64,000 nucleotides of DNA, from positions 3,088,501 to 3,152,500 of the forward strand of contig NZ_AP018052.1 of NCBI RefSeq assembly GCF_002356355.1, read 5' to 3'. The notes beneath the pieces are model-generated. The model saw only the letters and a program-made list of their open reading frames with translations. It searched no databases and was not told the DNA's origin. Numbering within the stretch: the stretch's first letter is position 1; the number at the start of each line of letters is the position of its first letter. The DNA is from Thiohalobacter thiocyanaticus. GTDB lineage: Bacteria > Pseudomonadota > Gammaproteobacteria > Thiohalobacterales > Thiohalobacteraceae. The position numbers were made by a program, and so were the translations under genes. Shown piece by piece: positions 46,934 to 59,407 of this stretch.

Positions 46934-48118
46934 TCAACCACCCGTCCCACGTTTTCTGCCTTCCCCCACCTGTCCGAGCGCATAACGCGTGATCACGGGC
47001 CCGAGCAACTCGAAAAAGACGGTCGCGCCGATGGCGATGGCGAGGATGCTTTCCGACAGTTCCGGGAAGCGCTGGGAGGCCACCAGGGCCATGCCCATCG
47101 CCACACCGGCCTGGGGCAGCAGGGCCGGGCCCAGCCAGCGACGCACGCTGCGGTCCGCCTTGCCGATATAGCCCCCGGTGGCCGCGCCGGCCAGCTTGCC
47201 CAGGATGCGCAGAAGAATGTAGGCGCCGGCAATGTAGCTGGCATCGAGTAATGACTCCAGATGCAGCGAGGCGCCGGCGAGGATGAAGAACAGGATCTTG
47301 AACGGCCAGTCGATGTGCTCGATTTCGTGGAACGGACGCAGATGATGGCTGGCCAGGCGGTAGACCACTGCGCCCATGACCATCGCGGCCAGCAGGAAGG
47401 AGACCTGCAACCACTCCGCCAGGCCGCCGCACAGGAACACGAAGCCCAGCGCCTCGGCCAGGGTCGGCTGTCCGGGGCGGATGCGTCCGGTGAGATAGGC
47501 CATGGGTACACCCAGGCACAGACCGAGCAGCAGTGCGCCGCCGACGTCGTACAGGCCCAGCCACAGTCCGTCCAGGCCGCTGCCATTGCCGCCCAGTACC
47601 AGGGCGGCGGCCAACAGCAGGCTGAACAGGATCATGCCCCAGGCGTCGTCGATGGCGACCACACCGACCAGCACCGAGGTGAACGGCCCTTTCGCACCGG
47701 ATTCCTCGATCACATCCGTGGTTGCCGCCGGCGCGGTGGCGGCAGCGATACCGGCAAGCAGCAGGGCCGTGACCAGCGGCACACCCAGCAGCCAGAGCCC
47801 ACCCAGCACCACCAGGGCGGTAAGTATCACATCGAAAACGGAGACGGTCAGGATCACCCGGCCCAGTCTGCCGCTGAGCAGGCGCACCAGCTGTTCGCCC
47901 AACAGGAAACCGATCATCAGCAGCGCCATGTCGGCCACCAGCGGGAACCAGCGGCCATGGATATCGGGCAGCATGTCCCAGCCCGACGGTCCGATGGCAA
48001 AACCGAAGGCCAGCAGCAGGGTCACGCGCGGCAGCGGGGTATGGCGGCCGATGGCCTCGACCGCGAGTCCGGCCAGCAGCAGGCCGCCCAGCGTGATCAG
48101 GAAGGTGCTGATCTGCAT
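46934..48118 (-). CDS. Cation:proton antiporter, CPA2-like
   Basis: 394 residues with about 12 membrane helices, such as ISTFLITLGGLLLAGLAVEA and GWDMLPDIHG-flanked LVADMALLMIGFLLGEQLVR. The Na+/H+ exchanger signature region is LLLAGIAAATAPAATTDVIE followed by SVLVGVVAIDDAWGMILFSL, with the paired acidic residues (here A-I-D-D) of the antiport core. There is no C-terminal TrkA-N domain. Ion specificity (Na+ or K+) cannot be told. Convergent with nothing on the left but the nuclease cassette, divergent from the gene at 48148. Confidence 0.9.
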   Translation of the reverse strand: MQISTFLITLGGLLLAGLAVEAIGRHTPLPRVTLLLAFGFAIGPSGWDMLPDIHGRWFPLVADMALLMIGFLLGEQLVRLLSGRLGRVILTVSVFDVILTALVVLGGLWLLGVPLVTALLLAGIAAATAPAATTDVIEESGAKGPFTSVLVGVVAIDDAWGMILFSLLLAAALVLGGNGSGLDGLWLGLYDVGGALLLGLCLGVPMAYLTGRIRPGQPTLAEALGFVFLCGGLAEWLQVSFLLAAMVMGAVVYRLASHHLRPFHEIEHIDWPFKILFFILAGASLHLESLLDASYIAGAYILLRILGKLAGAATGGYIGKADRSVRRWLGPALLPQAGVAMGMALVASQRFPELSESILAIAIGATVFFELLGPVITRYALGQVGEGRKRGTGG

Positions 48119-48147
48119 CCTGTCTTCCTTCGCGTTACACTGACGGA

Positions 48148-48486
48148 ATGACGGACACCATACTCCTCGAGCGCATTGCCGAACAACTCGATGCCCATCC
48201 GCAGCATCACGCCGACTGGCTGCGGGAGGTGATTGCGCTGTTCGAGGCCGACCCCGATGCAGGCTGGCAGCAGCTCAACTCGAAGCGCATGTGGGGCGGG
48301 GCCGGCTCGGTGGCCAATGCGGCCATGGACGACAATCCCGGGATGGACGCGACCCTGTGGGAGATGCATGTGCGGGAACTGCGCAGCCTGCTGATCGACC
48401 TGGCCGTGCAGCAGAAGGCACGCGGTGAGGCCTACCCCGATATCGATTTCTGGCTGTCGGCATTTACCAGCTGGAACCAGACGTAG
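48148..48486 (+). CDS. Hypothetical protein, 112 residues, ending in a REP
   Basis: MTDTILLERIAEQLDAHPQH starts an all-helical, acidic protein. The segment KRMWGGAGSVANAAMDDNPG then LWEMHVRELRSLLIDLAVQQ and DIDFWLSAFTSWNQT look conserved in character; I recall related proteins of unknown function (possibly DUF6966). Divergent from the antiporter. The stop codon TAG is contributed by the GTAG that opens a REP pair. Confidence 0.75.
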   Translation: MTDTILLERIAEQLDAHPQHHADWLREVIALFEADPDAGWQQLNSKRMWGGAGSVANAAMDDNPGMDATLWEMHVRELRSLLIDLAVQQKARGEAYPDIDFWLSAFTSWNQT

Positions 48487-48565
48487 GATGGGTGAAGCGC
48501 AGCGCAACCCATCAACACGCGAGCCAGTGATGGGTTGCGGCGCAGGGCGCCTCCACCCATCCTAC
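48483..48565. repeat. REP pair, type B, supplying stop codons on both sides
   Basis: GTAGGATGGGTGAAGCGCAG then CGCAACCCATCA, with inverted TGATGGGTTGCGGCGC..CCACCCATCCTAC. The left GTAG gives the stop of the plus-strand gene (48484-48486), and the right one the stop of the minus-strand gene (48564-48562). Confidence 0.9.
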
Positions 48566-48759
48566 GAATCGCGGGAACGAAGGCTGGCTGCCCAGTCGGG
48601 GTTGGGTTCGGCGCTGGCGATGCGCAGGCTGCGGCCGACCTCGTTCTCGTACCAGCCGCAGTGGTATTGATGGGGTTCGGCCTCGAAGCCCCACCAGGTC
48701 CCGTCGCGGTCCTGGGCCAGCCAGTTCACCCAGTATGGAAGCCGGTCGGTATCGATCAT
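48562..48759 (-). CDS. Small hypothetical protein, 65 residues, ending in a REP
   Basis: MIDTDRLPYWVNWLAQDRDG starts a Trp- and Tyr-rich acidic protein with GTWWGFEAEPHQYHCGWYEN then EVGRSLRIASAEPNPDWAAS. No known motif is recognised, but the composition is not random and the length is intact from ATG to stop. I prefer the ATG at 48759 (AGGT upstream); the frame continues upstream into the fba terminator. Its stop TAG comes from the REP end. Confidence 0.65.
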   Translation of the reverse strand: MIDTDRLPYWVNWLAQDRDGTWWGFEAEPHQYHCGWYENEVGRSLRIASAEPNPDWAASLRSRDS

Positions 48760-48782
48760 GGCAACCTGTGTGCAGCAGACAC

Positions 48783-48808
48783 AAAAAAGGGCGGCCGCAG
48801 CCGCCCTT
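48783..48808 (-). terminator. Intrinsic terminator of fba
   Basis: Minus strand GGGCGGC, loop TGCG, GCCGCCC then six T (A-tract 48783-48788 on the plus strand). It follows the fba stop by 24 bases and ends the tkt-gap-pgk-pyk-fba block. Confidence 0.92.
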
Positions 48809-48831
48809 CCGTGTCCCGGGAACAACCTCGA

Positions 48832-49896
48832 TCAGTTGACCTTGGGATCCAGTTCGCCGGACTCGTAGCGCTTGAACATGGCCTCGAGGCTCATGGGCTT
48901 GATCTTGTCGGCGTGGCCGGCGCAGCCGAAGGCCTCGTAACGGGCCTTGCAGATGTCCTTCATGGCCGCGGTGGAGGCCTTGAGGAACTTGCGCGGATCG
49001 AAGTTCTTCGGGTTCTCGGCCAGATGCTTGCGGATGGCACCGGTGGAGGCCATGCGCAGATCGGTGTCGATGTTGACCTTGCGCACGCCGTGCTTGATAC
49101 CTTCCTGGATCTCCTCGACCGGCACGCCATAGGTCTCGCCCATGTCGCCGCCGAACTCGTCGATGATCTTCAGCCAGTCCTGCGGCACCGAGGAGGAGCC
49201 GTGCATCACCAGGTGGGTGTTGGGAATGCGGGCATGGATCTCCTTGATGCGCTCGATGGCCAGGATGTCACCGGTCGGGGGACGGGTGAACTTGTAGGCG
49301 CCGTGGGAGGTGCCGATGGCGATGGCGAGTGCATCCACCCCGGTCTCCTTGACGAACTGCGCGGCCTCTTCGGGATCGGTCAGCAGCTGGGAGTGATCCA
49401 GCACACCCTCGGCGCCGGAGCCGTCTTCCTCGCCGGCCATGCCGGTTTCCAGCGAGCCCAGGCAGCCCAGCTCACCCTCGACGGACACGCCGCCGGCGTG
49501 GGCCATCTCGACCACGCGACGAGTCACGTCGACGTTGTATTCGTAGGTGGAGGGGGTCTTCATGTCCTCCATCAGCGAGCCGTCCATCATCACGGAGCTG
49601 AAGCCGGACTGGATGGAGCGCAGGCAGACGGACGGTGCCGAGCCGTGATCCTGATGCATCACCACCGGGATGTGCGGGTACATCTCCAGCGCGGCGGTGA
49701 TCAGGTGACGCAGGAAGGGCTCGCCCGCGTAGGAGCGCGCACCGGCCGAACCCTGCATGATAACGGGGCTGTTGCATTCATCGGCCGCCTGCATGATGGC
49801 GTGGACCTGCTCCATGTTGTTGACGTTGAAGGCAGGCATGCCGAAATCGTTTTCGGCGGCGTAATCGAGCAATTGACGCAGGGATATCAAGGCCAT
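48832..49896 (-). CDS. fba: Class II fructose-bisphosphate aldolase
   Basis: 354 residues. The metal-dependent aldolase acts in glycolysis, gluconeogenesis and the Calvin cycle. [13 protein letters not shown] gives the catalytic Asp83 and zinc ligand His84; [14 protein letters not shown] contains a conserved Glu, and TSHGAYKF and [11 protein letters not shown] hold the other two zinc His residues. [10 protein letters not shown] is the phosphate loop. It belongs to the CalA subtype seen in autotrophic proteobacteria. AAGGAG precedes the ATG. Confidence 0.96.
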   Translation of the reverse strand: MALISLRQLLDYAAENDFGMPAFNVNNMEQVHAIMQAADECNSPVIMQGSAGARSYAGEPFLRHLITAALEMYPHIPVVMHQDHGSAPSVCLRSIQSGFSSVMMDGSLMEDMKTPSTYEYNVDVTRRVVEMAHAGGVSVEGELGCLGSLETGMAGEEDGSGAEGVLDHSQLLTDPEEAAQFVKETGVDALAIAIGTSHGAYKFTRPPTGDILAIERIKEIHARIPNTHLVMHGSSSVPQDWLKIIDEFGGDMGETYGVPVEEIQEGIKHGVRKVNIDTDLRMASTGAIRKHLAENPKNFDPRKFLKASTAAMKDICKARYEAFGCAGHADKIKPMSLEAMFKRYESGELDPKVN

Positions 49897-50047
49897 GACG
49901 TTCTCCTTGGGATTTGGGTTTTAAAGGTTTTCGAAATCTTTCGTCGACGCCCGGATCCCGGGAACCTGTCATTGTAATCAGGACACGGACGACGCTTCAG
50001 CTGTATAAAAAGTCCGGTTATTCGGTTTCCGGCCGGACTCGCCGGGT

Positions 50048-51493
50048 TTACTGCTCCCGGGTCTCGTGTTCACCGACCCGCAGTATTTTCATGGCGTTGG
50101 TGCCGCCCAGCACCCCGGCCAGATCGCCCTTGGTGATGATCACCAGGTCGCCGTCGCGTACCGCGCCGCGGCGCATCAGTTCGTCGATGGCCTCGCGGTT
50201 GACCTCGGCGTGATCGGTGGTGGTGACATCGAAGCTGACCGGATAGACGCCGCGGTAAAGGGTTACCTTTCTACGCGTCTCCACATGGCGGGTCAAGGCG
50301 TAGATCGGGATCCCGGAACTGATGCGCGACATCCACAGCGGCGTGGCGCCGGACTCGGTCAGGGCCGCGATTGCCTTCACACCCAGGTGGTTGGCGGTAT
50401 ACATGGCGGCCTTGGCGATGGCCTCGTCGATGCGGTTGAAACGCACCTTCTGGCGCCGCTCCTGCCACAGCGCGCTGCGCTGGCGCTCCGCACCCTTGCA
50501 GATGCGGTCCATGGCGGAAACGGCCTTGGCCGGGTAGCGGCCGGTGGCGGTCTCGGCCGAGAGCATCACCGCGTCGGTGCCGTCGATGACGGCGTTGGCC
50601 ACGTCGAAGACCTCGGCCCGGGTCGGGATCTGGCTCTCGACCATGGACTGCATCATCTGGGTGGCGGTGATCACCACCCGGTCCATGTTGCGGGCCGCGG
50701 AAATAATGCGTTTCTGCACCGCCGGCAGCTCGGCGTCGCCGATCTCCACGCCCAGATCGCCGCGGGCGATCATCACGGCGTCGGAGGCCTCGATGATCTC
50801 CTCCAGGTTGTGGATCGCCTCGGCGCGCTCGATCTTGGCGACCAGGCCGCCGTGACCTCCGGCCTGGCGCAGCAGCTCGCGCGCCTCGTTGACGTCCTCG
50901 GCCGAACGCGGGAAGGAAATGGCGACATAGTCGGCCTGCATGTCGGCCGCAACGCGGATATCGATGCGATCCTTGTCGGTCAGGGCCTTGGCCGACAGGC
51001 CGCCGCCCTGGCGATTGATGCCCTTGTTGTTGGACAGCGGACCACCGAGCACCACCCGACACTCGACCTCGGTCTCGCGCACGTCCTCGACCCAGAGTAC
51101 CACCTGGCCGTCATCCAGCAGCAGGGTGTCGCCCCGGTTGACGTCATCGGGCAGCTGCTTGTAGGTCAGCCCCACGCGGTCTTTGTCGCCGGCATCCGGC
51201 GCCAGGTTGGAATCGAGGATGAAGCGCTCGCCCTCCTCCAGCACCACGCTGCCTTCCTGGAAGCGCTCGATGCGGATCTTCGGCCCCTGCAGATCCACCA
51301 GCACGCCGACCTGACGGCCGTGGGCGCGGGCGCGATTGCGCACCGTCTCACAGCGGTTGCGATGTTCCTCGTGGGAGCCGTGGGAGAAATTCAGGCGGAC
51401 CACGTCCACGCCCGCCTGGATCAGTTCATCGAGGGCCTTGGGGTCGTCGGTCGCCGGACCGAGCGTGGCGATTATCTTGGTGCGTCGCAGCAT
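50048..51493 (-). CDS. pyk: Pyruvate kinase
   Basis: 481 residues. It converts phosphoenolpyruvate and ADP to pyruvate and ATP. Motifs: RRTKIIATLGPATDDPKALD, VDVVRLNFSHGSHEEH, VLVDLQGPKIR, catalytic Lys and Glu in GLVAKIERAEAIHNLEEIIE, metal site in MIARGDLGVEIG, and VMLSAETATGRYP. The C-terminal effector domain ends GGTNAMKILRVGEHETREQ. AGGAAAACAC precedes the ATG. Placed between pgk and fba, as in the tkt-gap-pgk-pyk-fba order of several chemolithoautotrophs. Confidence 0.97.
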   Translation of the reverse strand: MLRRTKIIATLGPATDDPKALDELIQAGVDVVRLNFSHGSHEEHRNRCETVRNRARAHGRQVGVLVDLQGPKIRIERFQEGSVVLEEGERFILDSNLAPDAGDKDRVGLTYKQLPDDVNRGDTLLLDDGQVVLWVEDVRETEVECRVVLGGPLSNNKGINRQGGGLSAKALTDKDRIDIRVAADMQADYVAISFPRSAEDVNEARELLRQAGGHGGLVAKIERAEAIHNLEEIIEASDAVMIARGDLGVEIGDAELPAVQKRIISAARNMDRVVITATQMMQSMVESQIPTRAEVFDVANAVIDGTDAVMLSAETATGRYPAKAVSAMDRICKGAERQRSALWQERRQKVRFNRIDEAIAKAAMYTANHLGVKAIAALTESGATPLWMSRISSGIPIYALTRHVETRRKVTLYRGVYPVSFDVTTTDHAEVNREAIDELMRRGAVRDGDLVIITKGDLAGVLGGTNAMKILRVGEHETREQ

Positions 51494-51509
51494 GTGTTTT
51501 CCTGTTGGA

Positions 51510-51586
51510 AGTAAGGAGTAAGGAGTGAGGCGTGAGGCGTGAGACGACCGTGACCGGTTTTACTCCTCACCCCCTCACACCTCACT
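51510..51586. repeat. GGAGTGAGG-type inverted pair between pyk and pgk
   Basis: AGTAAGGAGTAAGGAGTGAG and, inverted, AGTGAGGTGTGAGGGGGTGA then GGAGTA enclose a short GACCGTGACCGGT core. Solo arms of the same family (ACTCCTCACTCCTC) occur at 19545 and 62695. Confidence 0.65.
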
Positions 51587-51591
51587 GAAAA

Positions 51592-52776
51592 TCACCCCTT
51601 CGCGCGCTCCTCCAGCATGGCCACGGCCGGCAGGGTCTTGCCTTCCAGGAACTCCAGGAAGGCACCGCCGGCGGTGGAGATGTAGGACACCTTGTCGTAG
51701 ATGTCGTACTTCTGGATGGCGGCGATGGTGTCGCCGCCGCCGGCGATGGAGAAACCGTTGGACTCGGCGATGGCCAGACCCAGCGCCTTCGTGCCCGCGC
51801 CGAACTGGTCGAATTCGAACACACCGACCGGGCCGTTCCAGACGATGGTGCCGGCATTCTTGAGCATTTCGGCGTAGCGGCCGGCCGTCTCGGGACCGAC
51901 GTCGAAGATCATGTCGTCGTCGGCGACCTCGTCCACCTTCTTGGTGACGGCCTCGGCATTCTCGGAAAACTCCTTGCCGACCACCACGTCCACCGGCACC
52001 GGGATCTCGCCGCCCTTGGCGGCAGCCGCCTCCATCAGACGCTTGGCCTCGGCCACCAGGTCCTGCTCGTAGAGGGACTTGCCGACATTGTGGCCGGCGG
52101 CCTTGATGAAGGTGTTGGCGATGCCGCCGCCGACGATGAGCTGGTCCACCTTGGTGGACAGGGATTCGAGCACGGTCAGCTTGGTGGAGACCTTGGAGCC
52201 GCCGACGATGGCGACCATGGGCCGGTTGGGATTGGCCAGGGCCTTCTGCAGGGCCTCCAGTTCCTCGGCCAGCAGCAGACCGGCGCAGGCGGCCGGGGCG
52301 AACTTGCCGGCACCATGGGTCGAGGCCTGGGCGCGGTGCGCGGTGCCGAAGGCATCCATCACGTAGACGTCGCACAGGCTGGCGTACTTCTTGGCCAGGG
52401 TCTCGTCGTCCTTCTTCTCGCCCTTGTTGAAGCGCACGTTCTCCAGCAGGACCACTTCGCCGCCGGCGACCTCGGGGGCCTTGTCCAGGTAATCCCTGAC
52501 CAGGCGCACGTCTTTGCCCAGCTTGGCCGCCATGTCCTCGGCGATGGGCTGCATGGAGTTCTCCTCGTCGGCCACGCCCTCCTCGGGACGGCCGCGATGC
52601 GACATCACCATGACCTTGGCCCCGGCCTTCATGCAGTGCTCGATGGTCGGCATGGAGGCGGTGATGCGGGCATCGGAGGTCACCTTGCCGTTTTTCACCG
52701 GGACGTTCAGATCGGCGCGGATCAGCACCCGCTTGCCGGACAGGTCGAGGTCAGTGAGCTTGGTAAAGGAAGTCAT
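51592..52776 (-). CDS. pgk: Phosphoglycerate kinase
   Basis: 394 residues, the standard bacterial length. [20 protein letters not shown] is the family signature; [11 protein letters not shown] and [20 protein letters not shown] line the substrate site; [13 protein letters not shown] and [14 protein letters not shown] with [12 protein letters not shown] form the nucleotide half. Reversible transfer between 1,3-bisphosphoglycerate and ADP. AGGAG precedes the ATG at 52776. Confidence 0.98.
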   Translation of the reverse strand: MTSFTKLTDLDLSGKRVLIRADLNVPVKNGKVTSDARITASMPTIEHCMKAGAKVMVMSHRGRPEEGVADEENSMQPIAEDMAAKLGKDVRLVRDYLDKAPEVAGGEVVLLENVRFNKGEKKDDETLAKKYASLCDVYVMDAFGTAHRAQASTHGAGKFAPAACAGLLLAEELEALQKALANPNRPMVAIVGGSKVSTKLTVLESLSTKVDQLIVGGGIANTFIKAAGHNVGKSLYEQDLVAEAKRLMEAAAAKGGEIPVPVDVVVGKEFSENAEAVTKKVDEVADDDMIFDVGPETAGRYAEMLKNAGTIVWNGPVGVFEFDQFGAGTKALGLAIAESNGFSIAGGGDTIAAIQKYDIYDKVSYISTAGGAFLEFLEGKTLPAVAMLEERAKG

Positions 52777-52852
52777 GCACAACTCCTGTGTTTAATTTGT
52801 TGAAAGCGATTTGCGATGCCCACGGGCATGACGAATCGTTTTCCAGCCACCA

Positions 52853-52932
52853 CGTCATTCCGGCGAAGGCCGGAATCCAGCGGTTTGAAAACCGACTGCG
52901 GCTTCTGGATCCCGGCCTTCGCCGGGATGACG
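52853..52932. repeat. TCATCCCGGCGAAGGC-type inverted pair between pgk and gap
   Basis: CGTCATTCCGGCGAAGGCCG then GAATCCAG, and inverted CTGGATCCCGGCCTTCGCCG then GGATGACG, around an inner hairpin CGGTTTGAAAACCG. An additional CCCTTGCCCC/GGGGCCGGGG pair follows at 52980-53036. Confidence 0.8.
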
Positions 52933-53039
52933 GCATAAATCAACCATCGTTCATCCTGAAACCGCAGAAGGCTCAGGTTACAGGGGCCGGGGACAGCTTG
53001 TCGCTGATCCCTTGCCCCTGGCCCCTGATACCTGCGGCA

Positions 53040-54068
<1,029 letters not shown>

Positions 54069-54093
54069 TTAGTCACGAAATCTTTGTCTTGGC

Positions 54094-54178
54094 CGTCATT
54101 GCGAGGAACGAAGTGACGAAGCAATCTCTTACCGCTCCTGCCGCATTACGAGATTGCCACGCTTCGCTCGCAATGACG
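54094..54178. repeat. TCATTGCGAGGA-type inverted pair between gap and tkt
   Basis: CGTCATTGCGAGGAACGAAG then TGACGAAGCAATCTC, and inverted GAGATTGCCACGCTTCGCTC then GCAATGACG. It is the same family as the GIY-YIG cassette ends, but only ~15 bases lie between the arms: an empty copy. Confidence 0.85.
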
Positions 54179-54196
54179 GTTGTTGGGTAGAAGTCC

Positions 54197-56185
<1,989 letters not shown>

Positions 56186-56516
56186 AGCTCTCTCCTGTAA
56201 ACGCTTTATTAAGAAATCTTGTGAAGTCGCAGCACCGCCCCTGCCGGGCGTCGCCGCCGTAATTCCTGGTAAATTTTTCTTCCCGGTAAAACGAAAATGC
56301 ACCCTCGACAGCCGTACCGGCTCGCAGGGCGCATGGACTGTCACGCATCCGGTCCGCGCGGGGACCGGGCCGTCTACGGCCTCAACAACCTCGGGGGCGC
56401 GCTGGAAGTGGCATCACCCGGGCCCGGGAGAGCGGCGTATTTTCCCCTAGTTGGTGCGGTGTCGCAATAGCGGGGGGCGGAGGCCGATTTTATACGGGCA
56501 TTAGCCCGGTGCCGGC

Positions 56517-56951
56517 TCAGGAACGGGAAGGCGGTCTGCCCGGCAGGGGAAGGACTTCGCCGGCGTGCTCGGACTGCTGCCGGCTCAGATGGCGTTTTTC
56601 CATTTCTTCCAGCGCCTTGGCGAATTCGCCCTGGAGCCGCCTGGCGCTCTCCCGGCCCTTGTCCAGGTAGATCTCCAGCCGGTAGGGCACGGGCTGATCC
56701 AGGGCGGCGCGGGCCTGGGGACGGAAGTGGCTCCAGGCCACCTCGACCAGGTGCTTGGCCTCGATGTCGACGAAGATGATCTCCTCGGCGTCGATCACCG
56801 CCATGAACTGCATGCTGCGGATGGGTACGAAGACGCAGTCCCGGCCCGAGCGCTGGAGGGCAACGTGGGCCAGATTGTAGGTACGGGCCGGGAGAGTCAG
56901 CTCCCGGGCCTCGATCGGCTCATCCCGAAAGAAGGTCTCGAACCCGTTCAT
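56517..56951 (-). CDS. Unknown protein, 144 residues
   Basis: MNGFETFFRDEPIEARELTL starts a soluble protein with DCVFVPIRSMQFMAVIDAEE then IIFVDIEAKHLVEVAWSHFR, an alpha/beta-looking centre, then a charged helix EIYLDKGRESARRLQGEFAK and a Pro/Arg-rich end. I recognise no family. The ATG at 56951 has AAGG three bases upstream. No partner gene; tkt lies downstream and a cluster of repeats upstream. Confidence 0.7.
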   Translation of the reverse strand: MNGFETFFRDEPIEARELTLPARTYNLAHVALQRSGRDCVFVPIRSMQFMAVIDAEEIIFVDIEAKHLVEVAWSHFRPQARAALDQPVPYRLEIYLDKGRESARRLQGEFAKALEEMEKRHLSRQQSEHAGEVLPLPGRPPSRS

Positions 56952-57011
56952 ATACCTTATTATGGGCGCCATTCGGGCACGAGTGGCAAGCACGTTTTGC
57001 AAAAAACCCTT

Positions 57012-57038
57012 CAACGCAGAGGCGCAGGGGCGCAGAGA
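57012..57038. repeat. Solo ACGCAGAG-type arm
   Basis: CAACGCAGAGGCGCAGGGGC then GCAGAGA. No inverted partner is found nearby, so this is a solo arm of the family at 12176. Confidence 0.6.
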
Positions 57039-57078
57039 TGGAAAATTTAACCTTAAAAACAATTAGTAAAAGACACCC

Positions 57079-57217
57079 CGTCATTGCGATGCCCAGACCC
57101 GAAGGGTGGGGTACCCACAATGAAGCCCGCAGGGATTCTGTGGGAGAAGCGTGGCAATCTCGTAACGGCATAGCCGCCGGCCGGGATTGCCACGGCGCTT
57201 CGCGCCTCGCAATGACG
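57079..57217. repeat. TCATTGCGAGGA-type inverted pair, larger empty copy
   Basis: CGTCATTGCGATGCCCAGAC on the left and, inverted, CGTCATTGCGAGGCGCGAAG then CGCCGTGGCAATC on the right. The ~80 bases between include GTGGGGTACCCAC and a further internal arm GCGTGGCAATCTCG, so it may be a composite of two copies. Confidence 0.7.
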
Positions 57218-57232
57218 GGGGAGTCCTGACCC

Positions 57233-57796
57233 TCAGGCCTCTTCCTTCCATTTGATGGAGCAGCCCATGCTGGGGATCTGCTCGGCCGGGCCCTGCCCGG
57301 TCTCGGCCACCTGGACCATGGCCTCGAACAGGTCGCGCTTCACATCGGGCGCGGCGGCCTCCTTGCGGCTTTCATCCAGCCGGCCCCGGTACTGCAGTTC
57401 CAGGTCGGCGTTGTAGCCGAAGAAATCCGGGGTGCAGACCGCGCCATAGGCCTTGGCCACCTCCTGGGTCTCGTCCAGCAGGTAGGGGAAGGGGAAATCG
57501 AACTCCTCGGCCACCTGCTTCATGTTGTCAAAGCTGTCCTCGGGATAGTCGCTCGGGTCATTGGACATGATGGCCACGCTGTTGATGCCGTATTTCTCCT
57601 TCAGTTCCCGGGCGTCGCGCACGATGCGATCGCGCACGGCCTTCACATAGGGGCAGTGGTTGCAGATGAACATCACCAGCAGCCCCTTCTCGCCGCGGCA
57701 GTCCTGCAGGGTCCAGGTCCTGCCGTCCACGCCGGGCAGGGAGAAATCGACCGCCGGCCGGCCGAAGTCGCATACGGGGGTTTCCAACGACACCAT
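57233..57796 (-). CDS. Thioredoxin family protein (AhpC/TSA-like)
   Basis: 187 residues. FICNHCPYVKAVRDRIVRDA puts a C-x-x-C-P pair at the head of the first helix of a thioredoxin fold. VDFSLPGVDGRTWTLQDCRG is the usual peroxiredoxin-like start, VAIMSNDPSDYPEDSFDNMK and CTPDFFGYNADLELQYRGRL follow, and GCSIKWK ends the protein. This subgroup (C-N-H-C-P-Y) is cytoplasmic and of unknown partner. No signal peptide. Divergent from metK with 151 bases between. Confidence 0.88.
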   Translation of the reverse strand: MVSLETPVCDFGRPAVDFSLPGVDGRTWTLQDCRGEKGLLVMFICNHCPYVKAVRDRIVRDARELKEKYGINSVAIMSNDPSDYPEDSFDNMKQVAEEFDFPFPYLLDETQEVAKAYGAVCTPDFFGYNADLELQYRGRLDESRKEAAAPDVKRDLFEAMVQVAETGQGPAEQIPSMGCSIKWKEEA

Positions 57797-57947
57797 ATCG
57801 CTAATTCCTCGCTTTCATTAGGGTTTCAGTCAATTCGCACCTGATGGACATTATAACGTCCGTGACCGGTGACGTAAGGACCCGGCTATATATTTGCACA
57901 AATATTTGTTACTATAGCGGGCTCTTTGAGGCTGCAACGCAAAATAC

Positions 57948-59117
<1,170 letters not shown>

Positions 59118-59125
59118 ATTCAATC

Positions 59126-59194
59126 CGTCATGCCCGTGCAGACGGGCATCCAGGTTTCTGAAAACCATGGATTCCCGCCTTCGCGGGAATGACG
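59126..59194. repeat. TCATCCCGG-type inverted pair after metK
   Basis: CGTCATGCCCGTGCAGACGG then GCATCCAG, and inverted TGGATTCCCGCCTTCGCGGG then AATGACG. It begins 9 bases after the metK stop and could protect or end its transcript. Confidence 0.75.
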
Positions 59195-59257
59195 GGAAAA
59201 GGAATGATCAGAAATTCCTTAACAGGTTTTTTATGTAACGACTGTTAGAGAACAGTC

Positions 59258-59388
59258 AACCGCGCTTCGAGGAGCGTTGCAACAGGAGCGCGGAGTTTAT
59301 GGGATCAGGGCCCGCCCCGACCCATAAACTCCGCCGCCTCCTGCCAGGCTCGGAGAAAGCGGGTTCAGGATGAACAACTGCGCTCGGT
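59258..59388 (+). ncRNA. S-adenosylhomocysteine (SAH) riboswitch
   Basis: The leader of ahcY carries the conserved SAH-riboswitch core CGAGGAGCGTTGCAAC followed by a long variable stem (GCGGAGTTTATGGG..CCCATAAACTCCGC), then CCTGCCAGGCTCGG and the distal CTGCGCTCGG, whose GCGCTC can pair with GGAGCG as the pseudoknot. Position directly before ahcY is the known one. Rising SAH is expected to turn ahcY on. Confidence 0.9.
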
Positions 59389-59407
59389 AACTTGGGAGAC
59401 CAACTAC

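Noticed and set aside
57797-57947. SAM riboswitch before metK
   Set aside because: The 150-base leader is AT-rich with a small CAAATATTTG palindrome, but none of the SAM-family cores or stem arrangements could be traced.
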